The notes under the pieces are model-generated. The model worked only from the letters and a program-made list of their open reading frames with translations, ran no database searches and had not been told where the DNA came from. A stretch of 64,000 nt of DNA from Herbaspirillum huttiense. GTDB taxonomy: Bacteria > Pseudomonadota > Gammaproteobacteria > Burkholderiales > Burkholderiaceae_D. Shown here piece by piece: positions 48,481-57,769 of this stretch. The DNA lies in assembly GCF_004367745.1 (NCBI RefSeq), contig NZ_CP037993.1, positions 5,456,001 through 5,520,000 of the forward strand. Reading direction: 5' to 3'. How positions within the stretch are numbered: the first letter of the stretch is position 1; each line of letters opens with the position of its first letter. The position numbers were made by a program, and so were the translations under genes.

Positions 48481-48986
48481 ACAATCAATACATCCTCCTG
48501 CCGGCCAGCCCGCTGTTCATCGCCTTCAGCCTCATCGTGGCGTTCGTGCTGAACCTGATGCCCTGGGGGCAGATGGTCGGCGTGCCCGACTTCGTGGCGC
48601 TGGCGCTGGTGTTCTGGAACATCCACCAGCCGCGCAAGGTCGGCATCAGCGTGGCCTTCATGATGGGCCTGCTGATGGATGTGAACGAAGCCACGCTCTT
48701 GGGCGAGAACGCGCTGGCCTACACCCTGCTGTCGTATTTCGCCATCATGATCCACCGCCGCGTACTGTGGTTCCCGCTGCGCACCCAGGCGCTGCACGTG
48801 CTGCCGCTGATGCTGCTGGCGCAGGCGGTGCAACTGGTGATCCAGCTGCTGGTGACGGGCAAGTCGCCGGACTGGTTCTATTTCAGCGAGAGCCTGGTTT
48901 CGGCCCTGCTGTGGCCGGTGGTGAGCGTCCTGCTGCTGGCGCCGCAGCGCCGCGCGGTGGACCGCGACGAGAACCGCCCCATCTGA
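48477..48986 (+). CDS. mreD: rod-shape-determining protein MreD
   Basis: 169 aa with five predicted membrane helices, normal for MreD. PDFVALALVFWNIHQPRKVGISVAFMMGLLMDV spans helices 2-3 with the conserved 'WNIHQP..G' and 'GLLMDV' blocks. It is the integral membrane partner of MreC. ATGA overlap with mreC; 19 bp to the mrdA start. Confidence 0.96.
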   Translation: MNNQYILLPASPLFIAFSLIVAFVLNLMPWGQMVGVPDFVALALVFWNIHQPRKVGISVAFMMGLLMDVNEATLLGENALAYTLLSYFAIMIHRRVLWFPLRTQALHVLPLMLLAQAVQLVIQLLVTGKSPDWFYFSESLVSALLWPVVSVLLLAPQRRAVDRDENRPI

Positions 48987-49005
48987 GGGGCCAGGTGCAA
49001 GCAGC

Positions 49006-50979
49006 ATGACCGAATTCAAGAATACCGCGCATGAGCTGAGACTGTTCCGGATGCGCCTGCTGGCCGCGAGCGTCCTGGTGCTGGTGTGCTTCAGCCTGCT
49101 GCTGGCGCGCTTTTTGTGGCTGCAGGTGGTGCGCCACGACGCCTACGCCGCCCAGGCCGAGGAAAACCGCATCTCGGTGGTGCCCATCGTGCCCAACCGC
49201 GGCCTGATCCTGGACCGCAACGGCGTAGTGCTGGCGCGCAACTATTCGGCCTACACGCTGGAAATCACGCCCTCCAAGATCAAGACCAACATCGATGACC
49301 TCATCGATGAGCTTGGCACCATCGTGGAAATCCAGCAGCGCGACCGCCGCCGCTTCCGCCGCCTGCAGGAAGAATCCAAGAACTTCGAAAGCGTGCCCAT
49401 CCGCACCCGCCTCACCGATGAGGAAGTGGCCAAGTTCACCGCCCAGCGCTATCGCTTCCCCGGCGTGGAAGTGCAGGCCCGCCTGTTCCGCCAGTATCCC
49501 TACGGCAAGACTGCTGCGCACGTGATCGGCTACATCGGCCGCATCAGTCAGCGCGATGCCGAACGCATCGCCGACTCCGACGACGAAGCCAACTACAACG
49601 GCACCGACTACATCGGCAAGGAAGGCCTGGAAAAGAGTTACGAAACCCAGCTGCACGGCACCACCGGCTACGAGGAAGTGGAAATCTCGGCCAGCGGACG
49701 CGCCGTGCGCTCGCTCTCGCGCACCCCGGCCACGCCCGGCAAGAACCTGATCCTGTCCATCGACATCGAGCTGCAGAAGGTGGTCGAAGAAGCCTTCGGC
49801 GACCAGAAGGGCGCGTTGGTAGCGATCAACCCGGCCACCGGCGACATCCTGGCCTATGTCTCCCAGCCCTCCTACGATCCCAACCTGTTCGTCGAAGGCA
49901 TCGACCAGCAGAGCTGGGATGAGCTCAACAAGTCGCCCGACCGTCCGCTGCTGAACCGCCCGCTGTCGGGCCTCTATTCGCCTGGTTCGACCTACAAGCC
50001 CTTCATGGCGCTGGCTGCGCTGGAACTGGGCAAGCGCCGCCCGCAGGATGCCATCCGCGATCCGGGCTTCTTCGTGCTGGGCAATCACCGCTTCCGCGAC
50101 GACAAGGAAGGTGGCCACGGCGTGGTGGACATGTACCGCTCCATTGCCATCTCCTGCGACACCTATTACTACATGCTGGCCAATGACATGGGGGTCAATG
50201 CCATCCATGACTTCATGAAGCCCTTCGGTTTCGGCCAGATCACCGGTATCGACCTGGAGCACGAGAAGCGCGGCATCCTGCCCTCCACCGAGTGGAAGCG
50301 CACCGCCTTCCGCAAACCCGAGCAGAAACGCTGGATCGCCGGTGACACCGTCTCGCTGGGCATCGGCCAGGGCTACAACAGCTTCACCCCGCTGCAACTG
50401 GCGCAGGCCACTGCCATCCTGGCCAACAATGGCGTGGTGATGAAGCCGCACCTGGTCAAGATCATCGAGGACGGGGTGTCCCACGAGCGCACCGAGACCG
50501 TGCCCAAGGAAAGCTATCGCATCCCGCTGAAGCAGGAAAACATCGACTTCATCAAGCGCGCCATGGTGGGCGTGGTCAAGGAAGGCACGGGCGCAGCCGC
50601 CTTCCGGGGCGCGCCCTACGAGTCGGGCGGCAAGACCGGTACGGCGCAGGTGGTCAACATCGCCAAGAACCAGAAGTATGATTCCAAGAAGCTTTCGCGC
50701 ATCTACCACGACAACGGCCTCTACATCGGCTTTGCGCCGGCCGATGCGCCGCGCATCGCCATTGCGGCCGTCGTTGAGAACGGTGGCTGGGGTGCCGGCG
50801 TGGCTGCGCCGCTGGTGCGCAAGGCCATGGATTACTTCATGCTGGGCAAGCGCCCCAATGAGCCGATCAAGTCGGTCGCGCCCGAGGCGGTGAGCCCGGA
50901 TACCCCGGTCGAAGGTTCCACCTCCGAAGACGCCGGCAGCAGCAATACGCCGACCGTCCAGCCGGATGTGCAGGAATGA
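49006..50979 (+). CDS. mrdA: peptidoglycan DD-transpeptidase PBP2
   Basis: 657 aa class B penicillin-binding protein. One N-terminal membrane helix (about 16-40), a pedestal/dimer domain beginning PNRGLILDRNG, and the transpeptidase domain with SxxK STYK (Ser328, Lys331), a central SCD and KTG at 543-545 in GGKTGTAQ. It cross-links stem peptides during elongation together with RodA. The C-terminal 45 residues are an acidic Ser/Thr/Pro tail. It sits between mreD and mrdB as in other proteobacteria. Confidence 0.97.
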   Translation: MTEFKNTAHELRLFRMRLLAASVLVLVCFSLLLARFLWLQVVRHDAYAAQAEENRISVVPIVPNRGLILDRNGVVLARNYSAYTLEITPSKIKTNIDDLIDELGTIVEIQQRDRRRFRRLQEESKNFESVPIRTRLTDEEVAKFTAQRYRFPGVEVQARLFRQYPYGKTAAHVIGYIGRISQRDAERIADSDDEANYNGTDYIGKEGLEKSYETQLHGTTGYEEVEISASGRAVRSLSRTPATPGKNLILSIDIELQKVVEEAFGDQKGALVAINPATGDILAYVSQPSYDPNLFVEGIDQQSWDELNKSPDRPLLNRPLSGLYSPGSTYKPFMALAALELGKRRPQDAIRDPGFFVLGNHRFRDDKEGGHGVVDMYRSIAISCDTYYYMLANDMGVNAIHDFMKPFGFGQITGIDLEHEKRGILPSTEWKRTAFRKPEQKRWIAGDTVSLGIGQGYNSFTPLQLAQATAILANNGVVMKPHLVKIIEDGVSHERTETVPKESYRIPLKQENIDFIKRAMVGVVKEGTGAAAFRGAPYESGGKTGTAQVVNIAKNQKYDSKKLSRIYHDNGLYIGFAPADAPRIAIAAVVENGGWGAGVAAPLVRKAMDYFMLGKRPNEPIKSVAPEAVSPDTPVEGSTSEDAGSSNTPTVQPDVQE

Positions 50980-51019
50980 GGCCTGACATCGCAACAAGCA
51001 GTACGCACGAGGAGCCGGC

Positions 51020-52129
51020 ATGAGCCTGCAACGTCCGCCCCTGTGGCAAATCATCAAGCCGCACCTGACGGTGTTCGACGGCGCGCTGTCGCTGATCGTG
51101 TTCCTGATCCTGTCGGTGGGCATCGTCACCCTCTATTCGGCTGGCATGAACTTCCCCGGCCGGGTGGAAGACCAGCTGCGCAACATCCTGGTGGCCTTCA
51201 TCGTCATGTGGGTAGCCGCCAACGTCTCGCCCCAGCTGCTGCTGCGGCTGGCCGTGCCGGTCTATACGGTGGGGGTGACGCTGCTCATCGCGGTGGCGCT
51301 GTTCGGCATCATCAAGAAGGGCTCGCGCCGCTGGCTCAACATCGGCATGGTGGTGCAGCCTTCCGAGATCATGAAGATCGCCATGCCGCTCATGCTGGCC
51401 TGGTACTTCCAGAAGCGCGAAGGCATGCTGCGCTGGGATGCCTTCCTGGTGGCGGCGATCCTGCTGCTGATCCCGGGCTTTCTGATCATCCGCCAGCCTG
51501 ACCTGGGCACCGGTCTGCTGGTGCTGGCCGCCGGCTTCTACGTCATCTTCTTTGCCGGCCTGCCCTGGAAGATCCTGCTGGGACTCTTCGTGGCAGGCGC
51601 GGCCAGCCTGCCGGTGGTGTGGTCCTTCATGCACGATTACCAGCGCCAGCGCGTCATGATGCTGATCGACCCGACCTCCGATCCGCTGGGCAAGGGCTTC
51701 CACATCATCCAGTCCACCATTGCCATCGGCTCCGGGGGCGTCACGGGCAAGGGCTGGCTCATGGGCACCCAGACGCACCTGGAATTCATCCCCGAACGTA
51801 CCACCGACTTCATCTTCTCGGTCTATTCGGAGGAGTTCGGACTGATCGGCAACTGCGTGCTGCTGGTGCTGTACCTGCTCCTGATCGGGCGCGGCCTGAT
51901 GATCACGGCCAATGCGCCTACGCTGTTCACGCGCCTCTTGGGCGGGGCGATCACGATGATCTTCTTCACCTATGCCTTCGTGAACATGGGCATGGTCAGC
52001 GGCATCCTGCCGGTGGTGGGCGTTCCGCTTCCCTTCATGAGCTATGGCGGCACCGCGCTGGTCACGCTGGGCTTGGGCGCAGGCATCCTGATGAGCATCC
52101 AGCGCCATCGCAAACTGGTTCAAAGCTGA
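51020..52129 (+). CDS. mrdB: peptidoglycan glycosyltransferase RodA
   Basis: 369 aa SEDS protein with ten membrane helices. KKGSRRWLNIGMVVQPSEIMKI carries the conserved W and PSE block. HDYQRQRVMMLIDPTSDPLGKGFHIIQS marks the large periplasmic loop with the catalytic Asp, and LPFMSYGGTALV is the C-terminal SEDS signature. It polymerises lipid II with PBP2. GAGGAGCC lies upstream of the ATG. Confidence 0.97.
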   Translation: MSLQRPPLWQIIKPHLTVFDGALSLIVFLILSVGIVTLYSAGMNFPGRVEDQLRNILVAFIVMWVAANVSPQLLLRLAVPVYTVGVTLLIAVALFGIIKKGSRRWLNIGMVVQPSEIMKIAMPLMLAWYFQKREGMLRWDAFLVAAILLLIPGFLIIRQPDLGTGLLVLAAGFYVIFFAGLPWKILLGLFVAGAASLPVVWSFMHDYQRQRVMMLIDPTSDPLGKGFHIIQSTIAIGSGGVTGKGWLMGTQTHLEFIPERTTDFIFSVYSEEFGLIGNCVLLVLYLLLIGRGLMITANAPTLFTRLLGGAITMIFFTYAFVNMGMVSGILPVVGVPLPFMSYGGTALVTLGLGAGILMSIQRHRKLVQS

Positions 52130-52303
52130 TCCGGACGCAGACTTTTCTTGTTGCAGGAATGGCAAGTTTACGAGGATTCGTGAACTTGCTGTACTGACGA
52201 GTTGTCAGCCTCGGTGCATTGCAGTCTGGTATCGTTGCGAACATTCCGGCCGGGACCCGCAAGCACCAGGCCCCGCGCATCGACTGTTGACCAAGGACAG
52301 CCC

Positions 52304-53512
52304 ATGGAAACACCCACTCTAGACCATCAACACCCGCGCGCCTCCCTGGGCCGCGCCCTGCGCTGGGGCACGCTGCTGCTGCCCTTGCTGCTGGCCGCTT
52401 GCGGCACCACCCAGCAGGCCCCGCGCCAGACCGCCCAGGCACCGGCCACCCCGACCAAGTCCGCCGGTACCCGGCCCTCCAACGTCCCGGCGCTGCCGGC
52501 GGCGGGGTCGGGGCGCGGCGGCTACTACAAGGATGACGGCCCGGGCGATCACATCCCCGATGGCCTCCTGGACGTGGCCGATGCCGAACCCCAGGTGGAA
52601 CCGGTCTCCAAGGCCGCCAGCCGGCCTTATGCGGTGTTCGGCAAGACCTACGTGCCGATCACGGACAACAACCAGCCCTTCATCCAGCGCGGCGTGGGCA
52701 GCTGGTATGGCAAGAAATTCCATGGCCAGAAGACCTCTTCGGGCGAACTCTACGACATGTACAAGATGACGGCCGCGCATCCCACGCTGCCCATCCCGTC
52801 CTACGCCCGGGTGACCAACCTGAAGACCGGCAAGCAGGTCATCGTGCGCATCAATGACCGCGGGCCCTTCCACTCCAGCCGCATCATCGACCTCTCCTAC
52901 ACGGCCGCGCTCAAGCTCGGCTACCTCGGCACCGGCAGCAGCGAGCTGGAAGTCGAGCGCATCCTGCCGGAAGAAGCCCAGCGCATGGCCGATGCACGCC
53001 GCAATGGCGGCAGCACCACGCTGGCGGCGGCCGATCCGATCAACCGGGCGGCCGATACCGGGGCCGGTGGCCAGGGTGTCTCCACCGGACCGGTGGAAAT
53101 CAATACGGTCAGCGCGCAAAGCCTGCCACCGCAGCCGACCGTGGCGGCGGTACAGCCCATCAACGCCAGCACCAGCAGCGCCGCCGGTGGCGCGGGCATG
53201 GCCGGGGGCGGCGGCATCATCAATGCCGTGGCCAGCGGCTCGGCCCCCTCGCCGGCCATGCCGCAAGCGGTTCCGCTGACGGCCGGCTACTACCTGCAGT
53301 TCGGTGCCTACTCGCAGGAAGCCAATGCCCTGGTGGCGCGCGACAAGCTGCTGCCCAGCCTCTCCGGCATCGTCGACAGCATGCAGGCGGTGCAGGTCAA
53401 CGGCCTCTATCGCCTCTATGCCGGCCCCTACCCGACCCGTCCGGCAGCGCAGAACGCGGCCATGCTGGTGCGCCAGCGCAGTGCCGGTACGCCGTTCATC
53501 GTGGAGCGTTGA
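52304..53512 (+). CDS. rlpA: RlpA septal/rare lipoprotein A
   Basis: 402 aa. Signal peptide with lipobox LLAAC (Cys33) for outer-membrane anchoring. A double-psi beta-barrel at about 125-215 (GVGSWYGKKFHGQKTSSGE, RVTNLKTGKQVIVRINDRGPF) is the lytic transglycosylase-like domain acting on denuded glycans. A Ser/Ala/Gly-rich linker follows, then a SPOR domain (about 325-400, YYLQFGAYSQEANAL) that binds septal peptidoglycan. AAGGA precedes the ATG at 52304. It lies 174 bp after mrdB, the usual association in betaproteobacteria. Confidence 0.96.
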   Translation: METPTLDHQHPRASLGRALRWGTLLLPLLLAACGTTQQAPRQTAQAPATPTKSAGTRPSNVPALPAAGSGRGGYYKDDGPGDHIPDGLLDVADAEPQVEPVSKAASRPYAVFGKTYVPITDNNQPFIQRGVGSWYGKKFHGQKTSSGELYDMYKMTAAHPTLPIPSYARVTNLKTGKQVIVRINDRGPFHSSRIIDLSYTAALKLGYLGTGSSELEVERILPEEAQRMADARRNGGSTTLAAADPINRAADTGAGGQGVSTGPVEINTVSAQSLPPQPTVAAVQPINASTSSAAGGAGMAGGGGIINAVASGSAPSPAMPQAVPLTAGYYLQFGAYSQEANALVARDKLLPSLSGIVDSMQAVQVNGLYRLYAGPYPTRPAAQNAAMLVRQRSAGTPFIVER

Positions 53513-53655
53513 GCCGCTTTCGGTTTTTGGGAATTTTCTTCATCCGCCCTGCAGAGGCATTTCAACGCAGGGCGGTGGTGCGGGCCGCGCAGGAGTGGCC
53601 CGCAAAAACCTTCATTTGATCGCAAAAACCGGCCGAACCGGGGGCCTGTGCGGCG

Positions 53656-54576
53656 TCAGGCGTCCTCGTCCTCATCCGCTTGCGCGCCTTGGCGGATCTG
53701 CAGGGCGCGTTCATACAAGGCGTTCTTTTTGTGGCCGGTGATCTGCGCGGCCAATGCCGCGGCCTGCTTGACCGGCAACTCTTCCAGCAGGATACGCAAG
53801 ACGCGTTCGCCCTCGGCATCTTCCCCCTCGACCGGCTGCGCCCCTTCCAGCAAGACCACGAATTCCCCGCGCTGGCGGTTGGCATCCTGCTCCAGCCAGG
53901 CCACGGCCTCGCCCAGCGGGCAGCGGTGGATGTGTTCGAAGAGTTTGGTCAGCTCGCGCGCCAGCACCACCTGGCGGGTGGGGCCGAAGACCTGCAGCAT
54001 GGACTGCACGGTCTCGACGATGCGGTGCGGGGCTTCATAGAACACCAGCGCGGCCTGCAGCGCCACCAGTTCCTGCAAGGCGGTCTCACGCTGGCGGGTC
54101 TTGGCTGGCAGGAAGCCGACGAAGTGGAAGCGGGCATCGGTCAGGCCCGAAGCCGACAAGGCCGTCACCGCCGCCGAGGCACCGGGCAAGGCGATGACCT
54201 GGAACCCTGCGGCGCGCACGGCGTCCACTACACGGGCGCCGGGGTCGGAGATGGCCGGGGTACCGGCGTCCGAGACCAGGGCCACGCGCTGGCCGGCCTG
54301 CAGGCGTTCGATGATCTTGGCGGCGGCTTCGCGCTCATTGTGTTCGTGGGTTGCCAGCAACTGCTTGGAAAGGCCATAACGCTGCAGCAACTGGCTGGTA
54401 TTGCGGGTATCCTCGCAGGCCACCGCGTCAGCAATGGCCAGCACATGCAGGCCGCGCAGGGTGATGTCGCAGACGTTTCCGATGGGCGTGGCCAGCACAT
54501 ATAATGCCGACACCGGATAGCTTTGCTGGGCGGCATCCTGCAGGATGGAGGCGGCGACGCTGGAATTCTGATTCAT
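53656..54576 (-). CDS. rsmI: 16S rRNA (cytidine1402-2'-O)-methyltransferase RsmI
   Basis: 306 aa SAM-dependent enzyme of the tetrapyrrole-methylase fold. LYVLATPIGNVCDIT, EDTRNTSQLL, HEHNE and SDAGTPAISDPG are the family blocks. The ATG at 54576 is preferred by homology because the conserved core begins about 25 residues later; the frame open to 54897 only mirrors the divergent gene. No Shine-Dalgarno is seen (CCCTCC upstream), so initiation may be weak or leaderless. Divergent from the LpoA-like gene with starts only 13 bp apart; E. coli has the same neighbours. Confidence 0.95.
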   Translation of the reverse strand: MNQNSSVAASILQDAAQQSYPVSALYVLATPIGNVCDITLRGLHVLAIADAVACEDTRNTSQLLQRYGLSKQLLATHEHNEREAAAKIIERLQAGQRVALVSDAGTPAISDPGARVVDAVRAAGFQVIALPGASAAVTALSASGLTDARFHFVGFLPAKTRQRETALQELVALQAALVFYEAPHRIVETVQSMLQVFGPTRQVVLARELTKLFEHIHRCPLGEAVAWLEQDANRQRGEFVVLLEGAQPVEGEDAEGERVLRILLEELPVKQAAALAAQITGHKKNALYERALQIRQGAQADEDEDA

Positions 54577-54589
54577 TGGAGGGGGCGGG

Positions 54590-55855
54590 ATGTTCACAAG
54601 TTGGAAGAAAATGACCGCGCAAGCGGCCCTGCTGGCAGGCATGCTGGCACCATGGATGATGCCGGCTGGCGCCGCAGCAGCCGACAGTGTACCTCTGCTG
54701 GCCCAGGCTGCCACGACTGGTGCGGCCGACCCTGCCCCGCTGGCCCTGCCGCCGGGCACCTCCCCCGAGATGGAATCAGCCGCCATCGGCGCACCCGCCG
54801 TCCCGCCGCCACCCGCAACCCCGACACCCGTCCGCGTGGCCCTGCTGCTGCCCTCGCGCAGCGGTGCCTTCGGCGCGGCTTCCGATGCCGTGCGCACGGG
54901 CTTCCTGACGGCCTATTCGCGCCAGAAGGAAAATATCCAGCTGGCCATCGTCGAGACCGGCGACTCCGCGCCTGACATGCAGCGCGCCTATGACGACGCG
55001 TCCGCCAAGTTCGACATCGTGGTCGGCCCGCTCTCGCGCAGTGCCGTCACCGCCGTGGCGCAGAGCGGGCGCGTGAGCAAACCCACGGTGGCGCTGGCGC
55101 AGCCCGACATGAATGGCGAAACCGAACTGCAGTTGCCGCCGCAGATGCTGGCCGTGGGCCTGTCCATCGACGAGGAAGCACGCCAGGTCGCCAACTGGGT
55201 CGAGAAGGAAAAGGCCCCCGGCAAGATTTTCGCCATCTCCACCGGCACCGCCTGGCAGAAGCGCGCCGCCCGCTCCTTCCAGCTGCGCGCGCGCCAGCTC
55301 GGCCTGCAGGTGGAAACGCTGGAACTGAGCACGCCCTCCAACGCCCTCTCCGCGCCCGGCCTGGCGCAACTGGCCAAGCGCGTGGAACAGGAAAAGCCGG
55401 CCCTGATCTTCGTCGCCCTGGATGCGGCGCAGACCGTGCAACTGCGCAGCGCCGTCGGCAACGAGCTGCCGCTGTACGGGACTTCGCAGATCAATCCCTT
55501 CACCCTCAAGCGCGACAACCCGAATGACAAGCTGCCCGAACTCGATGGCGTGCGCCTGATCGACATCCCCTGGCAGTTGCAGCCGGACAACGTGGCCGTA
55601 GCCCGCTACCCGCGCCCTGCCGTCAATGACAACGAGCGTCCCAATCCCGACCTGGCGCGCCTGTACGCGCTGGGCATCGATGCCTACCGGGTGGCCTGGG
55701 GCATCGCCCAGAAGCAATCCGGCTTCGACATCGACGGCGTCACCGGCCGGCTGAACGTGAACATGGTCAGCGGCGGCACCACCTTCTTCCAGCGCCAGGA
55801 AACCCAGGCGGTCTACCAGGATGGCTGGCCGGTGCCGATGGCCGACCAGTACTGA
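54590..55855 (+). CDS. penicillin-binding protein activator, LpoA C-terminal-domain-like
   Basis: 421 aa. N-terminal signal peptide (to about residue 31, AAA-ADS), a Pro/Ala linker, then a periplasmic-binding-protein fold (about 80-415) like the C-terminal domain of LpoA: RVALLLPSRSGAFGAASDAVRTGF, DIVVGPLSRSAV, LYGTSQI, GIDAYRVAW. LpoA stimulates PBP1a from the outer membrane. No lipobox cysteine is present, so this protein appears soluble rather than lipid-anchored, and the TPR-like N-domain of E. coli LpoA is missing. GGAGG precedes the ATG. It is first in LpoA-like-yraN-diaA-dolP. Confidence 0.87.
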   Translation: MFTSWKKMTAQAALLAGMLAPWMMPAGAAAADSVPLLAQAATTGAADPAPLALPPGTSPEMESAAIGAPAVPPPPATPTPVRVALLLPSRSGAFGAASDAVRTGFLTAYSRQKENIQLAIVETGDSAPDMQRAYDDASAKFDIVVGPLSRSAVTAVAQSGRVSKPTVALAQPDMNGETELQLPPQMLAVGLSIDEEARQVANWVEKEKAPGKIFAISTGTAWQKRAARSFQLRARQLGLQVETLELSTPSNALSAPGLAQLAKRVEQEKPALIFVALDAAQTVQLRSAVGNELPLYGTSQINPFTLKRDNPNDKLPELDGVRLIDIPWQLQPDNVAVARYPRPAVNDNERPNPDLARLYALGIDAYRVAWGIAQKQSGFDIDGVTGRLNVNMVSGGTTFFQRQETQAVYQDGWPVPMADQY

Positions 55856-55862
55856 GGCCATC

Positions 55863-56231
55863 GTGGCGCCAGGCAACCTGCTACGGCGCACGGCGCGCCA
55901 GCGTACCGGGGACGATGGCGAAGACCGGGCGCTGGCCTACCTGCAGGCGCAGGGCCTGCAGCTGGTGCAGCGCAATTTTCGCTGCAAGGGCGGCGAGATC
56001 GACCTGATCCTGCGTGAGGGCAGCACCATCGTCTTCGTGGAAGTGCGCGCCCGCGCCAGCAGCGCCTATGGCGGTGCGGCCGCCAGCGTCACGCCGGCCA
56101 AGCAGCGGCGCCTGCTGGTGGCCGCCCAGGTCTGGCTGCAAGGACAAGCGCGCCTGCCGGCCTGCCGCTTCGACGTGGTGACGGTGGAAGGCGGCCAGTT
56201 GCAGTGGCTGCGCAACGCCATCGAGGCTTGA
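55863..56231 (+). CDS. yraN: UPF0102 family nuclease-like protein YraN
   Basis: 122 aa from a GTG at 55863, chosen because GAGG lies about 7 bp upstream and it starts just after the preceding stop; an ATG at 55821 would overlap that gene. Restriction-endonuclease-like fold motifs are visible: GEDRALAYLQAQG, then the active-site GEIDLILREG and VFVEVRAR. The function of UPF0102 is not firmly known. Its place between the LpoA-like gene and diaA matches E. coli gene order. Confidence 0.92.
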   Translation: MAPGNLLRRTARQRTGDDGEDRALAYLQAQGLQLVQRNFRCKGGEIDLILREGSTIVFVEVRARASSAYGGAAASVTPAKQRRLLVAAQVWLQGQARLPACRFDVVTVEGGQLQWLRNAIEA

Positions 56232-56354
56232 ACAGCGGACGGTTTGGCGCGACAGCGGGCCGCTGGCGTATCATGTGCGACCGGATTCCGGAAACTTCTC
56301 TTTACGAATTGCCCGGACTTGGCCGCGTTCAAGTCCTCTATAATCGCAGGCACT

Positions 56355-56951
56355 ATGACAAATCCCCGCATCCTCGCCCATTTCCAGGAAAGCGCCGACC
56401 TGAAGATGAAGGCCGCCAGTGTTCTGGCCCAACCGATCGAACAGGCGATTGAACTAATGTTCACTGCACTGTCGAATGGCAACAAGATTCTTGCCTGTGG
56501 CAATGGCGGATCGGCCGCCGACAGCCAGCACTTCGCCGCCGAACTGGTGGGCCGCTTCGAACGTGAGCGCCTGCCGCTGCCGGCCCTGGCGCTGACCACC
56601 GATACGTCCATCCTCACCGCCGTGGGCAACGACTACAGCTACCAGGAAATCTTCTCGAAGCAAGTCCAGGCCTTCGGCCAGGCCGGCGATATCCTGCTGG
56701 CCTTCTCGACCTCGGGCAATTCGGGCAACATCCTGGCCGCCATCGAAGTGGCGCACGAACGCGACATGCGCGTGGTGGCCCTGACCGGCAAGGGTGGCGG
56801 CAAGATCGGCAAGATCCTGACCGACGCCGATGTGCATATCTGTGTGCCGCATGAACGCACTGCGCGCATCCAGGAAGTGCATCTGGTGTCGCTGCACTGC
56901 ATTTGCGACGGTATCGACGTCGCGCTTTTTGGAGATGATGCGAATGAATGA
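56355..56951 (+). CDS. diaA: SIS-domain protein DiaA / phosphoheptose isomerase-like
   Basis: 198 aa SIS domain with [21 protein letters not shown] and [19 protein letters not shown]. Family members are either sedoheptulose-7-phosphate isomerases (GmhA, LPS heptose) or DiaA, which promotes DnaA assembly at the origin. Neighbours (rsmI, LpoA-like, yraN, dolP) match the diaA locus of E. coli, so DiaA is favoured, although many genomes label it gmhA. The ATG at 56355 follows the family start. Its end overlaps dolP by 8 bp. Confidence 0.9.
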   Translation: MTNPRILAHFQESADLKMKAASVLAQPIEQAIELMFTALSNGNKILACGNGGSAADSQHFAAELVGRFERERLPLPALALTTDTSILTAVGNDYSYQEIFSKQVQAFGQAGDILLAFSTSGNSGNILAAIEVAHERDMRVVALTGKGGGKIGKILTDADVHICVPHERTARIQEVHLVSLHCICDGIDVALFGDDANE

Positions 56952-57603
56952 TGCACGATCCTTGTTGACCCGCCTGCGCCGTCCGTTGGCGGCCGTGGCC
57001 CTCGGCGGCATGGTGGCCCTGAGCCTGCAGGGCTGTTTTGCGGTGTTTGCCGGCGGTGCGCTGGCCACCACCTTCGCCGCCACCGACCGCCGCACCCTGG
57101 GCGCGCAGACGGAAGACAAGTCCATCGTGGTCAAGGGCGAAGCCCGCATTCCCGAAGTGGTGGCTTCTGGCTCCCACGTCAACGTAACGGCCTTCAACCG
57201 CAAGGTGCTGCTCTCGGGCGAAGTGCCGGACGAAGCCTCCAAGGCCGCCGCCGAGCGTGAAACCAAGGCCATCCAGAACGTCGATACGGTGTACAACGAA
57301 CTGGAAGTGGGCCCGTCGTCCAGCTTCGGTTCGCGCTCCAGCGACGCACTCATCACCAGCAAGGTCCTGGCCAGCCTGGTGGACGACAAGACGCTGTACT
57401 CCAGCGCCTTCAAGATCACCACCGAGCGCGGCATCGTCTACATGCTGGGCCGCGTGACCCAGCGTGAAGGCCAGCGTGCGGCGCAGATCGCCAGCGGCGT
57501 CTCCGGTGTGAACAAGGTCGTGACCCTGTTCGAATACATCACCGAGGACGAACTGAAGGACTACCAGCGCAAGCCGGCCAGCGAGAACAAGTCCACCAGC
57601 TGA
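56944..57603 (+). CDS. dolP: BON-domain lipoprotein DolP (YraP)
   Basis: 219 aa. Signal peptide with lipobox LQGC (Cys31), then two BON domains (about 72-135 and 150-210). The first contains [19 protein letters not shown] and the second [18 protein letters not shown]. DolP binds anionic phospholipids and supports outer-membrane integrity and division-site wall remodelling. The ATG at 56944 lies 9 bp after GGAG inside the end of diaA. A terminator follows at 57631. Confidence 0.93.
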   Translation: MNDARSLLTRLRRPLAAVALGGMVALSLQGCFAVFAGGALATTFAATDRRTLGAQTEDKSIVVKGEARIPEVVASGSHVNVTAFNRKVLLSGEVPDEASKAAAERETKAIQNVDTVYNELEVGPSSSFGSRSSDALITSKVLASLVDDKTLYSSAFKITTERGIVYMLGRVTQREGQRAAQIASGVSGVNKVVTLFEYITEDELKDYQRKPASENKSTS

Positions 57604-57630
57604 TGGCAGCTGCGTAGCTGATGCAGGTCA

Positions 57631-57656
57631 AACCGCCGGCGAGTCCGGCGGTTTTC
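57631..57656 (+). terminator. rho-independent terminator after dolP
   Basis: Stem CCGCCGG/CCGGCGG with a 5-base loop then TTTT, 28 bp after dolP. Confidence 0.88.
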
Positions 57657-57769
57657 ACGTGCAGGGGCCGCCCGCAGAATTCTGCGGCGAGGTCTATAAT
57701 GCTTCAGTTCAACGAGGCTGCCGTATGCAGTGGCAGGCCTCTTCCCGCAGTCCGGATCCGGAGTTTCCC

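Noticed and set aside
48883-51129. 748-codon minus-strand frame
   Set aside because: Antisense to mrdA (PBP2), whose active-site motifs are intact; a shadow of GC codon bias.
53544-53575. Hairpin CCGCCCTG/CAGGGCGG between rlpA and rsmI
   Set aside because: No T run on either strand and a 16-base loop, so not called a terminator.
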